The position numbers and the translations under genes are program-made. A stretch of DNA of 12,057 nucleotides from Lysobacterales bacterium (GTDB taxonomy: Bacteria; Pseudomonadota; Gammaproteobacteria; Xanthomonadales; Marinicellaceae): NCBI GenBank assembly GCA_027083915.1, contig JALWML010000472.1, positions 1 through 12,057 on the forward strand, in the 5' to 3' direction. Positions within the stretch are counted from its first letter, which is position 1, and the number at the start of each line of letters is the position of its first letter. Shown here in pieces: positions 1 through 6,758 of this stretch. Below the pieces are notes generated by a model. It was not told the DNA's origin, ran no database searches, and saw only the letters and a list, made by a program, of their open reading frames with translations.

Positions 1-1
1 A

Positions 2-232
2 AATGGACGTAAACGAGTCTTACTAGAAATGAACTGCGATGAAGCTAATATTGAAAAAGTAGTAAATTTATTACCCGCCATGCGCGCACCAACAGTGGCT
101 AAACTATATAATAGCAAGGATTATGCTGTACGAGCAGCGGTGAAAAAGAGTGAAGTTAAATCATTGATTCCACAATTAATCAAGGCAGGCGCGATTGATA
201 TTTTAGAAATTCCCATTCGCAAGGCAATATAG
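2..232 (+). CDS. hisG: ATP phosphoribosyltransferase, C-terminal part (5' end outside window)
   Basis: HisG makes phosphoribosyl-ATP from ATP and PRPP, the committed step of histidine synthesis. Only the last 76 codons are present. The frame is open from base 2, so the methionine at 29 is internal and not the start. The visible part matches the HisG_C regulatory domain of long-form HisG: a strand with VLLEMNC, then the helix and loop KVVNLLPAMRAPTVAKLY, then a second strand with AVRAAV, and the typical ending GAIDILEIPIRKAI. In long-form enzymes this ACT-like domain binds histidine for feedback inhibition, so this HisG is probably hexameric and histidine-sensitive (inference from family). The stop is followed 20 nt later by the hisC start. 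Family identity is secure; the catalytic domain cannot be judged. Confidence 0.9.
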   Translation, partial: NGRKRVLLEMNCDEANIEKVVNLLPAMRAPTVAKLYNSKDYAVRAAVKKSEVKSLIPQLIKAGAIDILEIPIRKAI

Positions 233-252
233 CTTATTTAGGAAATGATGCA

Positions 253-1839
253 ATGTTAAAACTAGATTTCAATGAACGAGCAGATTCAATCCCTAATTGG
301 TTAAAAGACTTTAGTGTGGATACATCGCAGTTGTGGAAATACCCCAACCGTGTGGAAGTTGAAGAATTGCTTGCGCAATCGTTAAATACTGCAAAAGAAA
401 ACATATTTCTCAGCAATGGAGGAGATGAGTCCATCGACTTACTGTTTAAAATGTGCAAATTAAACAATCAATCCATCCTTTTACCAATACCAGCATTTAG
501 CCAATACACACACCAATTGCGTGTTTGGGGTATTGAACACACCATCATCGAAAGCCATGATGATTTGTCTATTGATTTAGAGGTAACTGCACAAAACATG
601 AAGCCCAATCAATGGTTGATTATCACCCGACCCAACAACCCAACGGGCGAGTGCATAAGCGAAGGTGATTTAATCAATCTCATAGAATTGGCACAAGTCA
701 TAGGCACAAAAATCTTTTTAGATGAGGCTTATATTGAATTCTTCCTAGAAAATTCAAAACTTAACTACGCGTTAAATTATGACAATGTTATTTCACTACG
801 AACTTTCTCAAAAGCCTATGGTTTGGCAGGGGCACGCTTGGGCTACTTGCTTGGTAATAGTGAGTTAATCAACGCGTTTAAAAAAATAGCACCACCGTTT
901 AATGTCAACCAATTAAGTTTGCAAATGGCGAAACATGCCTTAAAAAATACCAACGAAGTGTCGCGCTACTGCAAAGTGATTGCCATTAATCGTCAACTGG
1001 TTTATGGCTTTCTCAAATCCTGTGGCATCGAAGTTTTTGATGGTAAAGGAAATTTTTTGCTGTTTAAATTACCTCCCAAGAAAAAGATTCTACTGAGTTT
1101 ATATCTTGGTAAATTAGGCATACAAATCAAAACCAATGTAGATGATTTGCCTGATTGTGTGCGTATCACTATTCCTGAAAATATAACGTTGTTGTTTGAC
1201 GCTTTACAGACCGTTTTTAAACCTGAAATTATTGGTTTTGATATGGATGGCGTGCTGATTGACACCTCCAAATCTTATGACCAGTGCATTATGAAAACCG
1301 TTAATTATTTCACTGAAAAGTCGATAAATGCCAGCAATATCTCCGAACTTCGCTCAAAAGGCGGATTTAATAATGACTGGAATTTAACTCAAGGATTGAT
1401 TAAAGGCTTAGGGTTTGTTATTGAACTGGATGAAATCATTGCAAAATTTCAAGAATACTACCAGACCTATAAAAACAACGAAATCAACTTATTACAAAAT
1501 GATAAGTTGTTCAATAAAGGCTATACAACTGCCATTATCACAGGGCGACCAAAGGCTGAAGCACTTGATGGTATAAAACAACTGGCTATAAAACCTGATT
1601 ACATTATCTCAGCCGATGATGTTTGTCAGCAAAAGCCCTCGCCCGAAGGCATCAACAGTCTTAAAAATAAAACACAAAAATCACGCATGTGGTTTTGCGG
1701 TGATACTGTCGATGATATGCAAGCAGGACTAGCTGGTAATTGCCTGTGCATTGGTATTGGCACAGATGCCGAAAACCTCTATGCAGCAGGTGCTGATATT
1801 GTCCTTGAAAACATAAACCAACTCGAAGAACTGTTATGA
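253..1839 (+). CDS. hisC: Fused histidinol-phosphate aminotransferase and HAD-family phosphatase (HisC-HAD)
   Basis: This 528-residue protein carries two enzymes. Residues 1 to about 320 are a fold-type I PLP aminotransferase of the HisC group: NNPTG at 127-131, DEAY at 157-160, the PLP lysine K187 in TFSKAYGLAGARLGY, R195, and a late arginine R304 in VRITIP. The usual NENP motif near the N-terminus reads FNERAD. Residues about 325-528 are a subfamily IA HAD hydrolase with all four motifs: D330-M-D332-G-V, T430 in ITGRP, K461 in QKPSP, and GDTVDD at 483-488. The cap lies between motifs I and II. I infer that the HAD half is the histidinol-phosphate phosphatase, since no other gene here supplies that step and it is fused to the enzyme that makes the substrate. 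AGGA at 240-243, nine bases upstream, supports the start. It overlaps hisB by 4 nt (ATGA). The aminotransferase assignment is firm; the phosphatase substrate is inferred. Confidence 0.9.
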   Translation: MLKLDFNERADSIPNWLKDFSVDTSQLWKYPNRVEVEELLAQSLNTAKENIFLSNGGDESIDLLFKMCKLNNQSILLPIPAFSQYTHQLRVWGIEHTIIESHDDLSIDLEVTAQNMKPNQWLIITRPNNPTGECISEGDLINLIELAQVIGTKIFLDEAYIEFFLENSKLNYALNYDNVISLRTFSKAYGLAGARLGYLLGNSELINAFKKIAPPFNVNQLSLQMAKHALKNTNEVSRYCKVIAINRQLVYGFLKSCGIEVFDGKGNFLLFKLPPKKKILLSLYLGKLGIQIKTNVDDLPDCVRITIPENITLLFDALQTVFKPEIIGFDMDGVLIDTSKSYDQCIMKTVNYFTEKSINASNISELRSKGGFNNDWNLTQGLIKGLGFVIELDEIIAKFQEYYQTYKNNEINLLQNDKLFNKGYTTAIITGRPKAEALDGIKQLAIKPDYIISADDVCQQKPSPEGINSLKNKTQKSRMWFCGDTVDDMQAGLAGNCLCIGIGTDAENLYAAGADIVLENINQLEELL

Positions 1840-2405
1840 TAACGATAAATCGCAAAACCAAAGAAACAACTATTGAACTGACACTAAAAGTCAACAGCCA
1901 AAATTCACAAGTCACAATTGATACGGGCTTACCGTTTTTTGATCACATGTTGGATCAATTGGCATCGCATGGTGGTTGGGATTTAAGCTTAAAAATGACG
2001 GCTGACCTAAAAGTGGATGACCATCACGGCATCGAAGATGTAGCGATTTGTCTGGGGCAGGCTTTGTATCAAGCCTGGAAAGCACAAAGTAATAAACGCT
2101 ATGGCCAACGTTTATTGCCAATGGATGAAAGTCTAACCATGGTGGCTGTGGATTTGTGTGGGCGCGGTTACAGCGTAACAAATTTACCTTTTACTATGGA
2201 ACAGCTGGGCGGCATTAGTACCGAAATGTGGGAACACTTTTTCTATACTTTCGCTATTAACGCACAAATCAATCTACACATTGATAACCACTATTTCAAA
2301 AACAACCACCATTTAATTGAAGGCGCCTTCAAGGGTGTTGCTTATGCTTTAAAAGAAGCCTTAACTCCTAATGAAAAGAGCACAACAACCAAAGGTGTGT
2401 TGTGA
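1836..2405 (+). CDS. hisB: Imidazoleglycerol-phosphate dehydratase, monofunctional
   Basis: HisB dehydrates imidazole-glycerol phosphate to imidazole-acetol phosphate, the substrate of HisC. The 189-residue length fits a dehydratase without the N-terminal phosphatase of the E. coli enzyme. Metal-ligand motifs are all visible: FFDHMLDQ (H37), SHGG (H45), DDHHGIED (61-68), MDESL (D97, E98), STEMWEHFF (128-136), H148, and NNHHLIEGAFK (H158, H159, E162). The C-terminus ends in the usual KGVL. The family would assemble as a 24-mer with two Mn ions per site. The start ATG overlaps the hisC stop by 4 nt, and the gene's own stop overlaps the GTG start of hisH by 4 nt, so translation of the three is probably coupled. 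The DDHHTVED signature reads DDHHGIED here, otherwise an ordinary family member. Confidence 0.95.
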   Translation: MITINRKTKETTIELTLKVNSQNSQVTIDTGLPFFDHMLDQLASHGGWDLSLKMTADLKVDDHHGIEDVAICLGQALYQAWKAQSNKRYGQRLLPMDESLTMVAVDLCGRGYSVTNLPFTMEQLGGISTEMWEHFFYTFAINAQINLHIDNHYFKNNHHLIEGAFKGVAYALKEALTPNEKSTTTKGVL

Positions 2406-2968
2406 AAGCAGGCATTATCAATTTAAATTCAGGCAATTTATTAAGTATTGTTTCAGCTGTGGGAAAATGCGGTTTTACCACAACGGTTATTGACAAACCA
2501 CAAGATGACTTTGATGTACTAATCATGCCCGGACAAGGCCGTTTTGGCTTTGTTTGCGAACAACTAAACCAAAATAATTGGCGTAAATTTATTCTTGATT
2601 GGATTGCCCAAGGCAAGAAATTTGTCGGCATCTGTGTTGGTATGCAAGCTTTATTTGAAAACAGCCAAGAAGATGTGAAGGCCCAAGGTTTGGCGATTTT
2701 TAAAGGCACAATTGAAAAGCTCAAGCACGCTAAGACGCCAATGGTCGGTTGGGCACAACTGGATTCAACCGATAAATTTTACCAACAACAATTTGTCTAT
2801 TTTGTTAACTCTTATGGTTTACCACAAAGTGAATATTGTGTGGCATCGATTAATTATGGTGAATCATTTTGCGCTATTGTGCAAAAAGACAATGTTACTG
2901 GCTTTCAATTTCACCCTGAGAAATCGGGAGCTTATGGTTTAGAGGTTTTAAAACAATGTTTAAAATAA
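2402..2968 (+). CDS. hisH: Imidazole glycerol phosphate synthase, glutaminase subunit
   Basis: HisH is the class I glutamine amidotransferase that feeds ammonia from glutamine into HisF, which forms imidazole-glycerol phosphate and AICAR. The triad is intact: nucleophile C78 in GICVGMQ, H171 and E173 in FQFHPEKSG. PGQGRFGF at 43-50 stands where family members have PGxGxF near the oxyanion region. Length, 188 residues, is slightly below the usual 195-210. The start is a GTG inside the hisB stop (GTGA), the only frame position consistent with the beginning MKAGIINLNSGN. Unlike most his operons, the partner gene hisF does not follow directly: 174 bases of palindromic repeats separate them. I am confident in the identity. 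Confidence 0.94.
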   Translation: MKAGIINLNSGNLLSIVSAVGKCGFTTTVIDKPQDDFDVLIMPGQGRFGFVCEQLNQNNWRKFILDWIAQGKKFVGICVGMQALFENSQEDVKAQGLAIFKGTIEKLKHAKTPMVGWAQLDSTDKFYQQQFVYFVNSYGLPQSEYCVASINYGESFCAIVQKDNVTGFQFHPEKSGAYGLEVLKQCLK

Positions 2969-2976
2969 ATAGTTGG

Positions 2977-3030
2977 GGCATGGACTTTAGTCCATCATTT
3001 CAAATAACACGCGGACTAAGGTCCACGCAC
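2977..3030 (+). repeat. REP-like inverted pair, family A
   Basis: Two related hairpins in opposite orientation lie just after the hisH stop. The first is TGGACT-TT-AGTCCA at 2981-2994, a perfect 6-bp stem. The second spans about 3010-3028 and its reverse complement reads GCGTGGACCTTAGTCCGCG, close to the first (GCATGGACTTTAGTCCATC). About 15 nt separate them. The pair looks like a small BIME-type unit. It is non-coding as far as I can see and unrelated in sequence to the pair that follows at 3037. Confidence 0.7.
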
Positions 3031-3036
3031 CAAAGA

Positions 3037-3130
3037 GAAACCTGTAAGGTGGGCTTGCCCACCATCAAGTTATCCGACAAACTCAGTAGTTTCAATAGAC
3101 ATATTTGGTGGGCAAGCCCACCTTACGGTC
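3037..3130 (+). repeat. REP-like inverted pair, family B
   Basis: A 21-nt sequence at 3044-3064 (GTAAGGTGGGCTTGCCCACCA) recurs exactly in reverse complement at 3106-3126. Each copy is itself a hairpin, GGTGGGC-TT-GCCCACC, with a 7-bp stem. The left copy is preceded by GAAACCT, which also precedes the family member upstream of hisD. The two copies can form either two small hairpins or one long one with a 41-nt loop. The right copy ends five bases before the hisF Shine-Dalgarno sequence GGGAG (3132-3136), so its folding could affect hisF translation (inference). Confidence 0.85.
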
Positions 3131-3142
3131 TGGGAGTATAAA

Positions 3143-3916
3143 ATGTCTAATATGTTTAACAACACATCCTTAGTTCCACGAATAATCCCCTGCCTAGATG
3201 TTGCCAACGGGCGCGTGGTTAAAGGCACAAATTTTAAACAGTTGCTCGATATGGGTGACCCCATTGAGCTAGCATTAAAATACGAAAAACAAGGCGCAGA
3301 TGAAATTGTGTTCTTGGATATTAAAGCCAGTGTCGATAAACAAGCCAGTGCACTTGCTATGATTAAAAAAGTTGCCATGACTTTATCCATTCCTTTTACT
3401 GTCGGTGGTGGCATTAAGCAACTAAGTGATGTGGATAAATTTTTTGATGCAGGAGCCGACAAGGTCACGTTAAATACAGCAGCCGTAGAAAATCCAAAAT
3501 TAATTAATTTGATTGCTAACAAGTACGGTTCGCAAAGTTTGATAATTGCCATTGATGTTAACCATGAAGCCAGTGGCGACTTGACGATTTACACTCACGG
3601 CGGTTCAAAATTAGTCAATAAACCCTACCAAACATGGATAAGCGAAGTGGTAGAGCGTGGTGCTGGAGAGGTTTTGATGACAGCCATGCACAAGGATGGA
3701 ACAGGTTCAGGGTTTGATTTAGATTTACTCAAACAAGCTGATTTTCCTTTGCCTATTATCGCATCCGGTGGTGCAAATAAACCCGAAGACTTTTTAGAAG
3801 CTATTAACGCTGGTGCCGATGCGGTATTGGCAGCAGGTATTTTTCACCGTGATGAATACAGCGTAGCCGATGTAAAAAATTACCTAATAAACAACAACAT
3901 TAAAATGAGAATTTAG
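3143..3916 (+). CDS. hisF: Imidazole glycerol phosphate synthase, cyclase subunit
   Basis: HisF is the TIM-barrel cyclase that joins HisH-supplied ammonia with PRFAR to give imidazole-glycerol phosphate and AICAR. The two catalytic aspartates are present: D19 in IIPCLDV and D138 in IAIDVN. Phosphate-binding loops appear as TVGGGI (86-91) and IASGGA (206-211). DGTGSGFD at 185-192 replaces the more usual DGTKxGYD, and VFLDIKAS at 56-63 has lysine where many enzymes have threonine. The 257-residue length is normal, with an N-terminus about eight residues longer than typical. GGGAG at 3132-3136, six bases upstream, supports the ATG at 3143; M4 is a possible alternative. The gene ends 2 nt before hisA-IE. 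HisF identity is firm, given operon position and both aspartates. Confidence 0.94.
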   Translation: MSNMFNNTSLVPRIIPCLDVANGRVVKGTNFKQLLDMGDPIELALKYEKQGADEIVFLDIKASVDKQASALAMIKKVAMTLSIPFTVGGGIKQLSDVDKFFDAGADKVTLNTAAVENPKLINLIANKYGSQSLIIAIDVNHEASGDLTIYTHGGSKLVNKPYQTWISEVVERGAGEVLMTAMHKDGTGSGFDLDLLKQADFPLPIIASGGANKPEDFLEAINAGADAVLAAGIFHRDEYSVADVKNYLINNNIKMRI

Positions 3917-3918
3917 AC

Positions 3919-5163
3919 ATGTTAATTCCATCAATTGATTTACTAGACGGCAAGGCCGTACAATTACAACAAGGTCAAGCCGATAAAAAAATAGTCGAAA
4001 AAGACGATGTCTTTGCTTTATTGGAAGAATTTTCACTCTATGGTGAAGTGGCAATTATTGACCTCAATGCCGCCATGGGTACGGGCAGCAATCAAGAATT
4101 GATTGAACAAATGTTACGCAAAAAACCCTGTCGGGTAGGTGGAGGTATTCGTGATTTAAAAACCGCTAAAGCCTATTTGGCAGCTGGTGCGACAAAAATT
4201 ATTTTGGGCACTTCGGCTAGTAGCGATTTTGTGAAAAAATTACCAAAAAATTCACTTATCTTTGCTATTGATGCCAAAGGCGATTACCTCACTACCCATG
4301 GCTGGCAACAAACGGGCGAGAAAAAAATTGTCGATATTATTCCACAATTGGCAAAAAATTGCGGAGAGTTTCTTTACACCCAGGTCAAAAATGAAGGCAT
4401 GATGGGAGGCATTGACAAGGCAAGAATCGAGCAAGTCATTAAAGCATCACCCATATCTGTGACTGTTGCTGGTGGTATTTCCAGTTACGAAGATTTGCAA
4501 TGGATAAACGCTAAAGGAGCAAACTCTCAAATTGGTATGGCGATTTATTCAGGAAAAATGCAATTGGATGAAGCCTTTATGTCATTGGTTGATTTTAGCA
4601 AAATGGATTTGATACCGACTATCGCACAAGATGCCAAAACAAGCAAAGTGTTGATGATGGCTTATTCCAGCAAGGAGTCATTACAGCTCGCTTTATCACA
4701 AAGAACAGGTACTTACTATTCGCGATCTCGACAAGAATTGTGGACCAAAGGGTTAACCAGTGGCAACACACAAAAATTAGTCCATGTAGATGTCGATTGC
4801 GATGGTGATACGATATTGTTCCAAGTAGAACAAGGTGGAAATGCTTGCCACTTTGAGCGATACAGTTGTTTTGCCAGTCAGACTAAAAACTATTCGTTGA
4901 ACTATCTGGATGAAATCTTTGAAACTCGCCTAGCCGAAGTTAACGATAAACCCTCCTTCACCCAGCAACTATTTGCCAGTCAAGAATTGCAAATTGAAAA
5001 GTTAGAGGAAGAGTGTCAAGAATTGATCGAAGCCACCGAGCATAACCATGTGCGTTGGGAAGCGGCTGATTTGTTATTTTTCACCCTTGTTATGGCAAAA
5101 GCCAAAGGCGTGAGTATTACTGAGATTGTTAATGATTTAAGGAGTCGTAACAATGAACGCTAA
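3919..5163 (+). CDS. hisA: Trifunctional HisA-HisI-HisE fusion: ProFAR isomerase, PR-AMP cyclohydrolase, PR-ATP pyrophosphatase
   Basis: One 414-residue frame carries three enzymes for steps 2, 3 and 4. Residues 1 to about 225 are a HisA barrel: D7 in IPSIDLLDGK, VGGGIR (73-78), D118 in FAIDAKGD with HGW following, and VAGGIS (183-188). Residues about 230-325 are HisI: WTKGLTSGNTQK (275-286), the metal motif DCDGD (D293, C294, D295, D297), C310 in ACH and C317. Residues about 340-414 are HisE: the EEE cluster at 363-365, EAAD (381-384), and the closing GVS...LRSR pattern. HisIE fusions are common in enterobacteria; HisA joined in front is unusual to my knowledge. The HisA loop normally reading DIxRDGT is QVKNEGM here (155-161). 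It starts 2 nt after hisF with no strong Shine-Dalgarno, suggesting coupling. There is no stop or start between the domains. Confidence 0.92.
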   Translation: MLIPSIDLLDGKAVQLQQGQADKKIVEKDDVFALLEEFSLYGEVAIIDLNAAMGTGSNQELIEQMLRKKPCRVGGGIRDLKTAKAYLAAGATKIILGTSASSDFVKKLPKNSLIFAIDAKGDYLTTHGWQQTGEKKIVDIIPQLAKNCGEFLYTQVKNEGMMGGIDKARIEQVIKASPISVTVAGGISSYEDLQWINAKGANSQIGMAIYSGKMQLDEAFMSLVDFSKMDLIPTIAQDAKTSKVLMMAYSSKESLQLALSQRTGTYYSRSRQELWTKGLTSGNTQKLVHVDVDCDGDTILFQVEQGGNACHFERYSCFASQTKNYSLNYLDEIFETRLAEVNDKPSFTQQLFASQELQIEKLEEECQELIEATEHNHVRWEAADLLFFTLVMAKAKGVSITEIVNDLRSRNNER

Positions 5164-5176
5164 AATCATTAAAATT

Positions 5177-5266
5177 GAAACCTGTAAGATGGGCCCTGCC
5201 CATCATGTAAACATAATGCTTTGTTTTACAATTACACATAAAAATGATGGGCGGGGCCCATCTTAC
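5177..5266 (+). repeat. REP-like inverted pair, family B variant
   Basis: A 23-nt element at 5184-5206 recurs in reverse complement at 5244-5266 with one mismatch, in the loop. Each copy is a hairpin, GATGGGC / GCCCATC, related to the hisH-hisF pair by paired changes in the stem. The shared left flank GAAACCTGTAAG (5177-5188, compare 3037-3048) shows that the unit extends beyond the hairpin. It fills most of the 131-nt gap between hisA-IE and hisD. Confidence 0.85.
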
Positions 5267-5294
5267 AATTAAAATAAAAACTTGAGATATAACG

Positions 5295-6500
5295 ATGAAA
5301 ATAATACAAGCCAAGGATTTTAAAAGAGCTGAATTAAAAGATAACCAACAAATCGAAGACACAGTTGCCGAAATTTTAAATGATATTCGCAGCAATGGCG
5401 GTATGGCAGTCGATAGCTGGAGCCAAAAAATTGATGGGCAAAAAGGCAAACTTATAGCGCTTAAAGCCTTTGAAGATTATGGTTTAAAACCAGAATTATC
5501 TGAAGCGATTAAAATTGCCTATAAACGCATTAAAGCTTTTTGCGAGTTTCAGGCAAAAGACCTAAAAAACGACTCGTTTAACGATGGTTTTGGCGATTTT
5601 GGCTACATTTACCAACCCATCAAGCGTATTGGTGCGTATATTCCAGGTGGTCGATTTCCGCTTATTTCCACCTCTTTAATGACCATAACACCGGCCAAAG
5701 TAGCAGGTTGTGCTGATATTGTTGCCTGTTCGCCATCGGATCATCCTGCATTGTTGGCAGCGGCATCACTTGCTGGAGCAACGCAGTTTTTGCACTTGGG
5801 TGGTGCTCAAGCCATCGGTGCATTAAGTTATGGTTACGGTCAAATTGATGCGGTCAATATGATTGTCGGACCGGGTAACGCTTATGTTAATTCTGCTAAA
5901 GCACAAGTGCAACACCGCACCAAAATTGATACTTTAGCAGGCCCAAGCGAGCTCCTGATTTATGCAGAAACACTAGAAAATCCTGAGTGGATTATGTACG
6001 ATGCCTTGGCACAAGCCGAGCACGATCCTAATGCCATCTCACTGGTTGTCAGTACATCACAACAGCTGTTAGAAAATCTTTACACCCGTACAAACGCAAG
6101 CACGGCAGGGCAAAGCTTGATTAAAAACAAACAAATTCTCTTTATCAATTGCGAAGCCCAAGCCCAAGCCATTGCATTAATCAACGACTACGCACCCGAA
6201 CATTTACTGGTAACTGATACCAATTGTGATATGAGCTTATTCACCAACTACGGTTCCTTATTTATTGGCGAAAACTCCGCCGTCGCCTTTGGCGATTATT
6301 GCACCGGTCCAAACCATACCCTACCAACCAATGGTGCAGGCAAAAACTCTGGCGGATTAAGCGTCCACCAATTTTTAAAAGTGCTCTCCACCCAAAAAGT
6401 TAATGATAAAGGCCGAATTGAATTAGCGAAAACGTCGAGTATTTTGGCAGAAGCTGAAGGCTTGGTGTTTCACCAGGAAAGTGCGGAGGTGAGGAAATAG
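5295..6500 (+). CDS. hisD: Histidinol dehydrogenase
   Basis: HisD performs the last two oxidations, histidinol to histidine, with two NAD+ and a zinc ion. Residues matching the E. coli active site are all found: zinc ligands Q240 and H243 in AQAEHDP, D334 in FGDYCTGPNH, H393 in VFHQESA; catalytic E302-H303 in APEHLL. The signature GPGNAYVNSAK (192-202) and AGPSE (215-219) are also intact. At 118-122 it reads GGRFP, where I recall E. coli having GGSAP; the GRFPL or GRYPL form is also seen in HisD-like paralogues. The 401-residue length is about 30 short of the E. coli enzyme, mostly at the N-terminus. GAGA at 5284-5287, seven bases before the ATG, supports the start. It is the last his gene, separated from hisA-IE by a REP-like pair. 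Given full conservation of zinc and catalytic residues and the operon, true HisD is by far the best reading. Confidence 0.94.
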   Translation: MKIIQAKDFKRAELKDNQQIEDTVAEILNDIRSNGGMAVDSWSQKIDGQKGKLIALKAFEDYGLKPELSEAIKIAYKRIKAFCEFQAKDLKNDSFNDGFGDFGYIYQPIKRIGAYIPGGRFPLISTSLMTITPAKVAGCADIVACSPSDHPALLAAASLAGATQFLHLGGAQAIGALSYGYGQIDAVNMIVGPGNAYVNSAKAQVQHRTKIDTLAGPSELLIYAETLENPEWIMYDALAQAEHDPNAISLVVSTSQQLLENLYTRTNASTAGQSLIKNKQILFINCEAQAQAIALINDYAPEHLLVTDTNCDMSLFTNYGSLFIGENSAVAFGDYCTGPNHTLPTNGAGKNSGGLSVHQFLKVLSTQKVNDKGRIELAKTSSILAEAEGLVFHQESAEVRK

Positions 6501-6531
6501 AATAAACCAAAATATTGGAGTTTCTTGCGGG

Positions 6532-6560
6532 CTCCTTGTTTGGCTTGAATGACAAGGGAG
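6532..6560 (+). terminator. Possible weak terminator hairpin after hisD
   Basis: About 30 bases after the hisD stop, CTCCTTGT (6532-6539) pairs with ACAAGG-G-AG (6552-6560), with one bulged G and a 12-nt loop. No T-tract follows, so it is not a convincing intrinsic terminator. It may only mark the 3' end of the his transcript. The remaining sequence to 6758 holds nothing I recognise. Confidence 0.25.
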
Positions 6561-6758
6561 GCATCATTTCATAATGCCAAAACAACACATAGTTTAAGTG
6601 TTTTATATTTCAAAATGACTTTAAAAAAAATTATTCCCTCCTTCTCTCTCACCTGTTTTAACGGTATATTCTATATCATAATCAAATTTTAAAAAGCAGT
6701 CGTATTTTATATGCACCTTATGAACATGAGTCCCAGCAGCAACCCATTAAATTCACGC

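Noticed and set aside
2977..3130. Repeat cluster considered as a CRISPR array
   Set aside because: Units are inverted pairs of two different palindromes, not regularly spaced direct repeats, and there are no cas genes.
2956..3141. Open frame of 61 codons across the hisH-hisF gap
   Set aside because: It consists almost entirely of REP-like palindromes and overlaps the hisH end; no protein-like pattern or ribosome site.
3070..3552. 160-codon minus-strand open frame
   Set aside because: Antisense shadow of hisF and the family B repeat; the + strand frame has clear catalytic motifs.
5129..5449. 106-codon minus-strand open frame
   Set aside because: Spans the hisA-IE end, a repeat pair and the hisD start in antisense; no family resemblance.
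5295..6500. HisD-like paralogue (for example a sulfopropanediol dehydrogenase type) because of GRFPL
   Set aside because: All histidinol dehydrogenase zinc ligands and the catalytic Glu-His pair are kept and the gene ends the his operon.
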